Notes under the pieces: generated by a model
Seen by the model: only the letters and a program-made list of their open reading frames with translations
What the model was told of the DNA's origin: nothing
Databases searched by the model: none
Origin: Lithobates sylvaticus
Taxonomy: Eukaryota > Chordata > Amphibia > Anura > Ranidae
Length of the DNA stretch: 64,000 nucleotides
NCBI GenBank assembly: GCA_028564925.1
Contig: CM053026.1
Span: forward strand, 606,132,457 to 606,196,456
Direction: 5' to 3'
Made by a program: the position numbers and the translations under genes
In this document: positions 46,000 to 59,719 of the stretch, in pieces
Layout of the letters: every line of letters begins with the position of its first letter
Position numbering within the stretch: the first letter of the stretch is position 1

Positions 46000-48900
46000 C
46001 TCCCATGCACTTGAGCTTCACGCGTCTCTCTGCAGATGAGAGAGCCCTTAGGAGGTGGGAGAGATTGTGCCTTTATTGTGGCCAGGCAGGTCACTTTTTG
46101 AAGTCCTACCCATCCAGGGAATGCCCGAACCTTGAGGTCCTGTCACGGACAGACCTTAGGTGGCGTTGTTTCGTCCCCAGATATCCAAAAGAATAAGCCC
46201 CTGGTTTCTGGTTACCCTTTCCTGGGCTGAGTCGCCCATTGCGATAAGGCTCTAATCGACTCTGGGGCTGCAGGCCTGTTCATTGATGCTGCCTTTGTAA
46301 CAAAGCACTCAATTCCACTGCAGCTGCATGCCACTCCACTTGCCATTGAGGCTTTTGACAGGAGACCTCTACAGCTTGCCCATGTTGACTCATGAGACTG
46401 TTCCATTGTCTATGGCCATGGCTCTTCACCATGAGAATATCCAAATCCAAGTTATTTCCTCACCTAAGTTTCCGCTGGTTATTGGTTATCCTTGGTTACA
46501 GAGGCACCCTCCTCTTTTGATTGGCTCTGTGCTGAGGTTCTCTCCTGGTTGCCACAATGCAGTAAGACTTGCTTCCAGGAGGTAGCCAAGGTCCTGTGCA
46601 CCTCTTAACTCTCCTTCCTGCAGGAGGAGTACCATGCTTAAGCAATGTCTTTGACAAAGTTCAAACTGGTAATTTGCCTCCACACCGGTTGTATAATTGT
46701 GCTAATTGCACTTAAGCCCCGGACCATTTGGCTGGTCAAAGGCCAGAGCACGTTTTGCGATTCGGCACTGCGTTGCTTTAACTGACAATTGTGCAGTCTT
46801 GCGACGTGGCTCCCAAACAAAATGGACGTCCTTTTTTTCCCACAAATAGAGCTTTCTTTTGGTGGTATTTGTTCACCTCTAGCGCTATAAACAAAAAAAA
46901 GCATAAATTTTGAAAAAAACACATTCTTTTTTACTTTTTGCTATAATAAATATCCCCAAAAAATATATAAAAATACATTTTTTTTCCTCAGTTTAGGCCA
47001 ATACGTATTCTTCTACATATTTTTGTTTAAAAAAATTGCAATAAGCGTTTATTGATTGGTTTGCGCAAAAGTTATAGCCTTTACAAAATAGGGGATAGTT
47101 TTATTGAATTTTTATTAATATTTTTTTTTATTAGTAATGGATCAGTGATTTTTATCATGACTGCGACATTATGGCAGACAGATCGGACACTTTTGACGTG
47201 ATTTTGGGACCATTCACATTTATACAGCGATCAGTGCAAATAAAAACACATTGATTACTGTGTAAATGTGACTGGCAGTGAAGGGGTTAACCACTAGGTG
47301 GTGCTGTAGGGGTTAAGTGTGTCCTAGGGAGTGATTCTAACTGTGGGGGGCAGGGGCTGTGTGTGACACTGATCACCGCTCCCGATTACAGGGAGCTGTG
47401 ATCAGGGACAGTGTCACTAGGCAGAACGGGGAAATGCTTGTTACATTAGCATTTCCCTGTTCTTCCTGTTCGGGAGACGATCACGCTCACGAAGCTCCCG
47501 GCGCACGAGCGCACGCACCGTCGGCGGCACGCACACAAGCCGTCTCTTAAAGGGCAATGCACAGGTACATGATTCTGCCTTTACGTGCCCTTCTGCCGCA
47601 GTATATCTGCGTGAGGTGGTTGTGAGGCGGTCGTGGTCCGGTTTGGAGGATAAGGCCATGGAGAAGTATGTTGCAGACGCACTTTCTCAAGGTTTCATCC
47701 ACAAATCCTCGTCTCCTGCTGGTGCTGGTTTCTTCCTGTGAATACAAAGACTGGTTAACTGAGACCTTGTATTGATTATAGGGGTCTCAATCGTTTCACG
47801 ATTAAGAATGCTTATCCAATTCCGTTGATTATGGAGTTAATTGACCCCCTCAAGGGACCAAAGGTTTTCACAAAGCTTGATCTGAGAGGGGCATACAATC
47901 TTGTGAGGATTAAGGAGGGCGACGAGTGGAAAACTGCATTTATTACCAGAACAGACCATTATGAATACCTCATAATGTAATTTGGCCTTTGTAATTCTCC
48001 GGCAGTTTTCCAGGAATTTATTAACGGTGTCCTCCGAGATTTGTTGCAGTTATGTGTGGTGGTTTATCTCAATGATATCCTCATATTTTCCAAGTCCCTG
48101 GATAGCCACCACACAGATGTCTGTCGTGTGCTTCACAAACAAAGAGAGAACAATCTCTATTGTAAATTGGAGAAGTGTGAATGCTGTTGTGAACAGGTTA
48201 AATTCCTGGGTTATGTCATTTCCACTGCTGGTTTTTCGATGGACCCAGAGAAACTTTCAGCACTCCTAAAGTGGCCCCGACCCATGGGTTTACGTCCTCT
48301 GCAGTGTTTTATTGGCTTTGCCAACTATTATCAGAAGTTTATTCGTAACTTCTCATCTCTGGTCAAGCCCCTGACTGATATGACCAGAAAGGACGGTAAC
48401 CCACAGAGTTGGTCTCCAGAGTCCATTATGGGTCTTTGAGAGTCTCAAGGCTGCCTATGTTTCTGCTTCTATATTGGCACATCCTGATCCTATGTTACCT
48501 TTTATCCTTGAGGTTGATGCTTCTGGGACTGGAGTTGGAGCCCTTCTGTCTCAATATCCTACCTCTGAGAGCGCTATGCATCCTTGTGGCTACTTTTCCA
48601 AGAAATTGTCACCTGCGGAGTGCAATTAAGAGATTGGAAACAGAGAGCTGTTGGCGATCATTTTAGCCCTGAAAGAATGGAGACATCTCCTCGAAGGTAC
48701 CACTGTGCCGGTTCTCATTCTTACTGATCATAAGAATCTCACATTCTTGTCTGAGGCTAAACGCCTCTCTCCCAGAAGGACGCAACAGGCTTTTTTTCTT
48801 GTCTAGTTTCAATTACATTGTCTCATTCTTACCCAGTACTAAGAATTTAAGGGCTGACGCTTTGTCACTACAAATTTCCTCCACTTCCAAGATGGAGTCG

Positions 48901-50216
48901 TTTCTGGTTCCTGTGATTCCTCCTGATCGTATTCTGGCTACGGTTTGCACCAGTCCCACTTCTCCTTTGGATGACAAAATTCTTGCCGCTCAGGTCCATG
49001 CTCCTCCTGAGAAACCTTGTGACTGCTGCTATGTCCCAGAGAGTATCCGTACTGCCGTGCTCCAGACTTACCATTCTCCCAAGGCTGCTGGCCACCCTGG
49101 GAAGAATCAACTCTTTTGCGCCATTTCCCCAAAATTCTGTCTATGTATTTCATTGTGGAGTTACCCAACTCCCAAGGCAACACAGTTATCCTTATGGTGA
49201 TTGACCGGTTCTCAAAAATGTCTCATTATAATCCACTTAAGAAGTTGCCCACTTCTAAGGAACTGGCTTCCATTTTTGCACAGGAGATCTTTTGCTTACA
49301 TGGGCTACCCAAGGTGATCATGTCAGACATGGGTAGTCAGTTTGTGTCCCAGTTCTGTCGAGCCTTTTGTGCACAGTTGGGAATTCAGCTTGATTTCTCT
49401 TCTGTGTATCACCCGCAGCCTAATGGGGCTGCAGAAAGAGCCAATCAGTCATTGGAGCAGTTCCTATGGTGATATATTTCTGACCATCATAACAACTGGT
49501 CAGACCTCTTACTGTGGGCGGAGTTTGCTCACAATAGTGGCTTGAATTCTGCTTCCAGATTGTCCCCGTTTATGGCGAACTATGGTTTCCAATGTTCCAT
49601 GTTGCCTGACTCATTTGTTCCACAGAGTATTCCTGCATTAGAGGAGCATCTCCGTGGTCTTTGTTCCACTTAGGCACAAGTCCAGGAGGCTTTGTGATAT
49701 GCTAATGATAGGTACAGACTCCATGCTGACTGCAGACACCTGCCTGCGCCTTCCTACTAGGCTGGGGACAGGGTCTGGCTGTCATCTAGCAACCACATTA
49801 TTCGTGTTCCCTCTCTGAAGTTTGAACCTCGGTTTATTGAGCCTTTCCGTATTCTCCTCAGGATTAACCCAGTGGCTTACACGTTAGACCTTCCTTCTAA
49901 TATGCGTATCTCAAATGTATTTCATGCCTCCTTATTAAAACCTTTGGTCTGCAACCACTTTTCCACCTCGGTGCCTTGTCCTCACACCGTACAGGTTGAG
50001 AAACATGAGAAATATGAAGTACAGTCCATTGTTGACTCCCGTAGGTTCCGTGGGCACATACAGTACCTGGTGCATTGGAAAGTGTGTGGTCCGGAGGAAC
50101 GCTCTTGGGTCTCATCCTCAGACGTATATGCCCCTGTCCTCCTCCCTGATTTTCATAGACATTTTCCTCTCAAGCCTGGTGGTCCTCCGGGGGGGGGGGT
50201 CATTGAGGAGGGGGTA
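46000..50216 (+). mobile_element. Broken chromovirus (Ty3/Gypsy) fossil
   Basis: Parts in order: a Gag CCHC zinc-knuckle region near 46065; a protease region near 46245-46330 (ALIDSGAAG-like); reverse transcriptase at about 47650-48420; RNase H up to about 48850; an integrase core at about 49150-49480; and a C-terminal chromodomain near 49995-50165. RT and RNase H follow the Ty3/Gypsy order, and the chromodomain places it with chromoviruses. A TTAA element (46716 to about 47630) is inserted. The copy is clearly broken in several places and old. What may be the edge of its 3' LTR starts near 50217; no 5' LTR is recognised. Confidence 0.85.
46716..47630 (+). mobile_element. TTAA element inserted in the Gypsy fossil
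   Basis: TTAA at 46712-46715, then GCCCCGGACCATTTGG. The interior has GATTCGGCACTGCGTTGC, CTATTCTTCTACATA-like blocks and GAAGGGGTTAACCACTAGG. The right end near 47630 lacks a clean TTAA, so the boundary is approximate. Non-coding. Confidence 0.6.
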
Positions 50217-50545
50217 CTGTCAGGGCTTGGCCACCTATCTGTGCCACTTATCAGCACCCATCAGGGCCCCCAATCAGTGCCACCAATCAGTGTCCATCAG
50301 TGCTGCATATTAGTACCTCCTCACCAGTTCCACCTCATCAGTGCCCATTAGTGCAGCCTGATCAGCACACATAAGTGAAAGAGAAAAAAGATCTATCTGT
50401 CTAAAAAAAATGATAAAAAATTTGTTTGGGTACAGCGTTGCATGACCACGCAATTGTCATTCAAAGTGAGACAGCGCTGAAAGCTGAATATTGGCCTGGA
50501 CTGGAAGAGGGTAAAAGTGCCAAGTAGGCAAGTAATGTTGAAAGT
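50217..50545 (+). mobile_element. Possible LTR edge running into a TTAA element tail
   Basis: TGTCAGGGCTTGGCC is a plausible LTR start after a G-rich tract. From about 50250 the text is CAGTGCC/CATCAGTG repeats and then GTACAGCGTTGCATGACC and CGCAATTGTCATTC, the same order as in the TTAA element at 58957-59707, but without a closing TTAA. Confidence 0.45.
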
Positions 50546-52380
50546 TATCTACTGAGAGGGCAGATCTGAATGTAGTGACACAGAATTATATGTAACCTGA
50601 CTAATCTAGTCATGTGTCAACAGCTTCAGAGTTAGTAAAAAGAGGGCTTTCTTTCCATGTTGGACCCCGAAACTTGGCTAGAAACAACATGCTATATTCA
50701 ATGTTTTTAGCATAGAGTCTGACTTTGACTGCTTCAAAATAGCAGTGTTGATTCTGGGTGTCCAAGGAGTAATCGGGGATCATCATCAGTTTTATCTTTT
50801 CCTACTGCAGTTCACCTTTATGTCTGGCTTCTCCAAGTATAGGGTCTCAGTCATAAAAGCTCAGCAATTTCAGAAAGAAAGTATATGGTGAGGAGCAAAT
50901 CATGTCAGGGCAGCATGTGGTGGGTACATTTGCGTGCAATTTTTTTTGAGGAAACCATATGAGAAAAAGGGCTCCATCCGGGAGCCTCAAGGTGCAAACA
51001 TTACTGCACATGTTTCTTTTCTCAGTGCCCTCTACTCTGGATTGCAGAGTTTTAACCTCAACAGAGAAGCATAGCTATATGCTGTCTAGTGGTCTCTCCA
51101 GTAACCCCCCTGCAGTCCTTTGCTGCTGAAAAGCTTTGCCATTTTCAATGCAAAAAAAATTTGTAAAAAATATAATTTAGTGGAGTACAGCTCTGTTAAA
51201 AATGCTTAAAATTAAAACAGTGGTTGCTATGATGTACCCTAACAACCAATGCCAGTTTTGAAAAAAAAAAGCATGGCATTCCCCCCAAAAATACATACCA
51301 GATCCTTATGCTTGATGAGGGTCTGGTATGGATTTTAAGGGGTCCCGATGTTCACTGTTTGGCATTGCTATGCTTGTAACACAATACATGGCTGTAGTTT
51401 CATGCATATGAAGGAGATACAGTAGGTGCCAGGCCCATAAAGCTGGATGGAAATTTCCACCTCCACTTTATTGTTTCAGGAAGCTCAGATGCCTCTACAT
51501 ATTAGCAGAAGGCATCTTCACAATATTACCCTTCTTAGGGCGCTTTTCGATGATCTCCACATTAGTTAAGGTGTATATATGAAAAAAGAAGCAATGCAGA
51601 TCAGGTGCAATCATGGTGTCACCTTTTGATGTTTGCTAATGCTTATGCCACCACTGTTTTTATAGAGGCTGAAGCTATAAAGTATTTGCGGACTTAATAA
51701 TGATACAGAAGATTGCTAATCCTAAATGAGCATGCATTAATTTACAAATGTTTTATCTACCTTAGATGAAACAGTGAAAATAATATACACCTAATTTATT
51801 TTCCTCTACAAACAACAGACTTTGATTATATTTTTATTTTAACGTTTGCAATGAATTTCAATTAAATGTAACATTATATGTTGTAAAAGAAATATAAAAA
51901 TTCTTCAGGCGTGATAAAATTGGTAGATTTTTTTAAAAAAGTGGATTAAAATAAAAAATACTTCTAAATGATGAACTGGTGATTGCAAGACTGCAATAAC
52001 TGTGTACTTGTTCTGCATACATTTATTAAATCTATTTAAAACACATTTAATTACTTTGTTACATTCTATAGAGAGTTTCATTAATTCTAGTGTATCTATG
52101 TTTGCTATTGTACTAATTATAATGTCAAATATAATCTAGAAGGTTACATAAATTTTTAAGTTAAAAAAAAATATAAAAAAAGTTTGTCCTATTTCTCATA
52201 TTATTCATATTTTTCTAAAAGTCTATAATATATTTTGTAAAGCCCTAGTGATTGTTAAAAAATATAAGAAATTATTTAGATAGCATAAAACTAATAGAAT
52301 TTTTAAATTAGCTTTTTAGACATTTGTGAAACTAGAAATTAACCTTGGCTATTCATTTATATGGTGTTGACATTTTGACA
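50546..52380. other. Stretch without a recognised gene
   Basis: Intronic-type DNA, very AT-rich from 51700 to 52340. 51240-51360 holds a phrase (GATGAGGGTCTGGTATGGAT) shared with the cassette-related repeats at 9120 and 53690; otherwise nothing was recognised. Confidence 0.45.
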
Positions 52381-52389
52381 TTTTGGGGT

Positions 52390-52826
52390 TTACTAAAACT
52401 GGAGAGTGCAAAATCTGGTGCAAGTATGCATATAAATCAATCAACTTGCAGGTTTTTTTTTTCAAAACTTATGTACAGTGGCACCAGATTTCCTCTCAAG
52501 AAATTTTTTTTTTATTTCTCAGAGTATAACAAAATATAAGCTTAAGATATGTTTGACCCGAAATAGGGCACGTAATACAACATAATGAATGCTTGAATAA
52601 GACAATGAATCGGTAACATGAGCCCAGTAGGGTTTGTATAGCAACATGGTGGAGTGAATGACTTTACCCCTAGCTAGAGGGTATACTGGTAGAAGGGATA
52701 CTAGCTATAAAGGCAGTTGGTCTGGGGGTACATGCCCGCCCCGGGCACCTCTAATGGGATCTTCCTGTACCCGGTCAGGCCCCCCCTCCCAACCTTCCCA
52801 GTGGCACCAGATTTTATACTCTACAG
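52390..52826. mobile_element. MITE with TTACTAAAACTGGAGAG end, split by a retro-insertion
   Basis: The left end GTTTACTAAAACTGGAGAG plus AAAATCTGGTGCA is matched at the right by the inverse of TGGCACCAGATTTTATACTC. A 308-base insertion with a 15-base duplication interrupts it. The right terminus abuts the TAGGGATGAGC element. Confidence 0.55.
52492..52799 (-). mobile_element. Short 5'-truncated retro-insertion with 15-bp duplication
   Basis: AGTGGCACCAGATTT occurs at 52477-52491 and again at 52800-52814. The insert has a T-run near its left side (an A-run on the minus strand, after about 12 further bases). This suggests a LINE-mobilised fragment in minus orientation. No coding motif survives, so the source family is unknown. 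Confidence 0.65.
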
Positions 52827-53100
52827 TAGGGATGAGCCCGATGTTTGAGTTGAACATTGGGTGTTCACTGAACAGCGAACATTATGCTGTGTTCACGGCA
52901 AATTCAAAAGCAGGGGAACACCATTAAAGTCATGGGACATTGACATTCCTTTAAATTCATGGGACACAGGACATTATCATGAAAAACCAAAAGTGCTCAT
53001 TCTAAAGGCTTATATGCAATTTATTGCCATAAAAAGGGTTTGGGGACCTGGATCCTGCCCCAGGGGACATGTATCAATGCAAAATAAAGTTTTAGAAATG
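52827..53100 (+). mobile_element. hAT-type MITE end (TAGGGATGAGC)
   Basis: Begins TAGGGATGAGCCCGATGTTT, then GAACAGCGAACATTATGC. Downstream phrases AAGGCTTATATGCAA and CAGGGGACATGTATCAAT match the 3' side of the hAT transposon at 30430-30535. The right boundary is approximate. Confidence 0.55.
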
Positions 53101-53499
53101 TAAAAATAGTACCACAGCAAAATCAAATTTCTAAAAGGAAAAAATGTAATTTAAAACTGAAAATTAAAAAAATGCACATGATTGCACATGATTGGACAAT
53201 AGAAATCTGAAGAGCTTCCCTTCAGATCTAGAGCAACTGTGATTGCAGTGCGCTTGCAGTGCATAGTTTATTTGCCTTTAGTAAATCAACCTCAATGTGT
53301 CAGTTAGTGGGCATTTTTTTTTGCAGGTCAGCAGGCATCAATTCATCATGAATGACATCTGCATCGCTGGATGGTATGATTTAAGATGGATTTACATTGT
53401 AGGACTTTTTTGTTTAATAAAGAATAGTGGAATGGTGTCAGTGTGTTTATTTACTATGTAATTTTGTAAGGTGTTTTGATATGGTTCAGGACTCTTGCT

Positions 53500-54115
53500 A
53501 CCTCCCTTTTTCCTGGTCAGCCAGCCAAGATGCATACTCACATAAAGGCTTAGTATAGATTTTGGAGGGATCCTACACCATCTTTTGTGTGGGGTCCCCC
53601 TAAAATTCCTTACCTGACCCTCATCAAGGATAAGGATCTGGTATTGTTTTTAGGAGGGATCCCATGCTCTTTTTTTATGTTTTTTGATGAGAGTCTGGTA
53701 TGGATTTTATATAGGTCTCCATGGAAAAATACAAGGAAAAAAACACAAGAAAAGCAGAAGAAGAAGAAGAAGTGTGCCCCTAAATCCATATCAGACCATT
53801 ATATGAGCATGCAGCCTGGATGGCCAGGAAAGTGAGGGGGGAATAAGCATGCAGCCTCCCCCTTCTTCCTAAATCATAACAGGCCATATACCCTTAATAT
53901 GGGGGGGGGTAGCTTGACATAAGGAATACCCCTGCCAAAATACCTTACCTTTATGTGGATGAGGATAAGGGCCTATACCCAACATCACTAGCCTGGTGGA
54001 TGTTGTAGTGTGTATGGGGAAGGGTATCATAACCTGGAAGTCCCATTTAAAACAATATGAATTACAATGAGTAAGGGGTACATAGTACTGCTAGTTACTC
54101 ATTAACAGAAAAAAA
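53500..54115. repeat. Diverged copy of the cassette-type repeat
   Basis: Contains GCATGCAGCCTGGATGGCCAG, CATATACCCTTAATATGGGG, GGATGAGGATAAGGGCC and GTAAGGGGTACATAGTACTG in the same order as the palindrome arms (about 9140-9470), at lower similarity. It is the oldest-looking copy in the window. Non-coding. Confidence 0.5.
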
Positions 54116-54838
54116 AATCAATTAGCAAATAAACACACAACTCCATGATGAAGATCTTCAATGAAAAAAAAGTCATATGATTTTAATCCATAAGCGGCAT
54201 CATCCAGTAATGTGGATCCACTTCAATCTTTCAATGAGCAACAATCCCAATGACCCGCCAAAAGAAAAAAAACTATTTTCTCTCAGCTGACTCTACTTTG
54301 GAGACAGCTAAATAAGCTGTAAATAAAAGTCTGGGAGCTGGCTTGATCAAATACAGCCTAGATAATATTTGATCCATGCCATTACCTGGGATGCCCATTT
54401 ACTTTGTTAACAAGCTGGACGGCAGCAGGATAGAGGTTGCTGCCTGTGCGTTAGCAACCAGTGACAATGTTCGGCCACTATAGTCTCAGCAACCAATAAT
54501 GCTAGCAGCCTGCTCTGTAGGAAGCTGTCATTTAATGGCAATAATAATACTGCTTCCAGGAGTAGTTTTGGGAGGGCAAATGGGGCAAGTAGCTTGGTCT
54601 GTCCATGAACCATAAGCAGGCTGTGTTTTGTGTGAGCCCTGAAAATCTGCACATCTGTTAGTAATAAACTTTCAGTTTTTGGAGCTGTGGCTGCAGTGGC
54701 TCACATGTAACACCTGAGATACCTGCCCAAACCCTTAGGCCCTAGATTCCATGATCAAAAGTGTAATATATTGCAGCTTACCAGCTCTTAAATGTGGTCA
54801 GGGCATTCGTTTTACTTGTATTGGACCTCATTTTTATT
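54116..54838. other. Stretch without a recognised gene
   Basis: Mixed composition and short open frames only. 54765-54815 shares TATATTGCAGCTTACC-type phrases with 27400-27450. Confidence 0.4.
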
Positions 54839-54842
54839 TTAA

Positions 54843-55791
54843 CCGCTTCCCGACCAGCGCATGACGATGTACGTCGGCAGAATGGCACGGACAGGCATAA
54901 GGGCGTACAGGTATGTCCCTTTGAATTTGCCGCCGATGGCGGCGTGCGCAGGTCGGGACCTCTGTGAGTCCGATCGCGGGTCCCGTAAACGTAAACGTGA
55001 TTGTCTCACGGGGAGGAAGAGCAGGGAGATGCTGAAGTAAACAAGCATCTCCCCATTCTGCCTAGCAACAAGTGACACTGCTCCCTGTGATTGGAGTAGA
55101 GATCAGTGATGTGCACAACACAGCCACGCCCCCCACAGTTAGCAACACGCCCCTAGGACACACTTAACCCCTACACTGCCACCTCCTGGTTAACCCCTTC
55201 ACTGCCAGTGTCATTTACACAGGAATCAGTGCATTTGTATATCACTGATTGCTGTATAAATGACAATGGTCCCAAAAATGTGTAAAAAATATCCGATGTG
55301 TCCGCCATAATGTCGCAGTCACAATAAAAATCGCTGATCGCCGCCATTACTTGTAAAAAAAAATTATTAATAAAAATGCCATAAAACTATCCCCTATTTT
55401 GTAAACGCTATAACTTTTGCGCAAACCAATCAATAATCGCGTATTGCGATTTTTTTTACCAAAAATGTGTAGAAGAATACGTATCGGCCTAAACTGAGGG
55501 AAAAAAATATTTTTATACATTTTTGGGGGATATTTATTATAGCAAAGTAGTAAAGTACAAGTAAAAAATAATGTGTTTTTTTTTTTCAAAATTGTCGCTT
55601 TTTTTTGTTTATAGCGCAAAAAATAAAAACAGCAGGGGTGATCAAATACCACCAAAAGAAATCTCTATTTGTGGGAAAAAAGGACGTCAATTTTGTTTGG
55701 GAGCCGCGTCGCAGGACCGCACAATTGTCAGTTAAAGCGATGTAGTGCTAGTCTGGTCTTAAGCCAGCAAAATGGTCCGGTCTGAAAGTGG
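54843..55791 (-). mobile_element. TTAA element (reverse orientation)
   Basis: TTAA at 54839-54842 and 55792-55795, ends CCGCTTCCCGACCAG and GGTCTGAAAGTGG. The interior landmarks are the reverse complements of those in 37573 and 41641 (e.g. GTAGAAGAATACGTATCGGC, GCTATAACTTTTGCGCAAAC). 949 bases, non-coding. Confidence 0.8.
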
Positions 55792-55795
55792 TTAA

Positions 55796-58062
<2,267 letters not shown>

Positions 58063-58065
58063 TAA

Positions 58066-58491
58066 AGCCCCATACACACGGTCGTACTTTTTCATGGATT
58101 CTGTCCGATCGGACAATGTTGTTGAAAAATCAGACCGTGTGTATGCACCATCGGACAGTGTACGTCGGATTGTCCGATGGACAAAGTCTTATCTCCTGCT
58201 GGAAAGACTTGCCGACAACACGGTCCGATCACACCAAATCCGATCGTGTGTACGGTTGTCCGACCGGACAAAGTGCTACGCATGCTCAGATCACATTACA
58301 AGACCAAAGCTATTGGCTACTAGCCTCTACGTAGTCCCGTCGTAGGCAACAAACGTCACCACGTTCAGAATGATCGGATTTTCCGACAACTTTGTCCGAC
58401 CGTGTGTACGTAAAACCAACATCGGACAAAGTATGACGGACAGGATCCGACCGACCTGGTCCGCGGATTGTCCGACCGTGTGTATGGGGCT
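58066..58491 (+). mobile_element. Harbinger-type MITE with exact TAA duplication
   Basis: The ends AGCCCCATACACACGGTC and GACCGTGTGTATGGGGCT form an 18-base perfect inverted repeat. TAA flanks both sides (58063-58065, 58492-58494). Subterminal blocks such as TTTTCCGACAACTTTGTCCG recur. 426 bases, non-coding. Confidence 0.88.
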
Positions 58492-58952
58492 TAACTGTGT
58501 AACCAACCTGTTCGAAAAAATTTTGCTTGATCTGTGCCGCTGGTGAGTGTATTCTGATGATGGAGAAGCCTCCTGGCTGTCAAATTACAATAGCTCTGCC
58601 AAAGTCATTCGACGTGGATGGGAGAATCAATTCATTTTCTTTCATTCAATCCACTGGTTTAATGAAAGAAAATGAATCATGTCCTACCTAACAGACCAGG
58701 TGATAAGATAGCTTGCTTAAATATTGATAAATAACGTGTACAGATATAAAAAAGCTTAGCAGTTTTTTAGAGTTAAAGTCTTACTAAACCCACAACAGTA
58801 AAATCAGTCTGTGTATGCAGTAAAGCATGCTTGTTATAATCACTGTGGGACCCAAGGGGTTAATCCTCCGCATTGTGTAAAAAGGCTGTTTGATCCAATT
58901 GTCAGAAACCATGAATCAGACTGAGACAAAGGTACAGTTAAATCACACTTGT
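58492..58952. other. Stretch without a recognised gene
   Basis: Contains a small inverted pair around 58630-58675 (AATTCATTTTCTTTCATT / AATGAAAGAAAATGAATC). Otherwise intronic-type DNA. Confidence 0.45.
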
Positions 58953-58956
58953 TTAA

Positions 58957-59707
58957 CTTCTTGAGGTCCACGCTATAGCCGAATGACGGCTACAGCGCGG
59001 ACCTGCTTTTCCGGGACTACATCCATTGATGTCTCGCTGTCAGCGCGAGGAGAAAAAAAAAAGCCGATCACCGGCGGCAGTGATTGGGACATCAATACCG
59101 ATCACTGCAAGCTGCCGCCAGCTCATCAGTGCCCACCTGTGCCCCCTACAAGTGCCACCTCATTGTAGGCAACAGTGCCGCCTACCAGTGCCCACCAGCG
59201 CCACCCATCGGTGCCCACAGTGCCACCTGTCAGTGCCCACAGTGCCACCTATCAGTGCCCATCAGTGTCACCCATCAGTGCCATCTTATCAGTGGCCATC
59301 AGTGCCGCCTTATTTGTGCCCATCAGTACCGACTTATCTGTCCCCATAAGTGCTGCCTTAACTGTGCCTATCAGTGCAGCCTATCAGTGCCCACCAGTGC
59401 CGCCTCATCAGCGCATATCAATGAAGCAGAAAAATTAGCTGTTTGCAAATTTTTTTTACTAACTATTAAACATGATTTTTTTTTTCAAAATTTTCAATTT
59501 TTTATTATTTGTTTAGCAAAAAATAAAAACTCCAGCTGTGATTAAATACCACCAAAGGAAAGCTCTATTTGTGGTAAAAAAAATGATAAAAATTTCATTT
59601 GGGTACAGTGTTGTATGACCGCGCAATTGTCATTCAAAGTGCGTCAGTGGCGAAAGCTGAAAATTGGTCTGGGCAGGAGGGGGTTTAAGTGCCCAGTAAG
59701 CAAGTGG
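58957..59707 (+). mobile_element. TTAA element with internal CAGTGCC tandem repeat
   Basis: TTAA at 58953-58956 and 59708-59711, ends CTTCTTGAGGTCCACGC and GTAAGCAAGTGG. A degenerate tandem array of CAGTGCCCATCAGTGCCACC-type units fills about 59125-59420. The tail contains GCGCAATTGTCATTC. The open frames across the array are artefacts of the repeat. Confidence 0.7.
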
Positions 59708-59719
59708 TTAATAAAAATA

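Noticed and set aside
59125-59420. Tandem array considered as CRISPR-like
   Set aside because: Units are contiguous and degenerate with no spacers, and the context is a vertebrate transposable element.
59084-59545. 153-codon open frame rich in C, P, S and Q
   Set aside because: Produced by the CAGTGCC tandem repeat inside a TTAA element.
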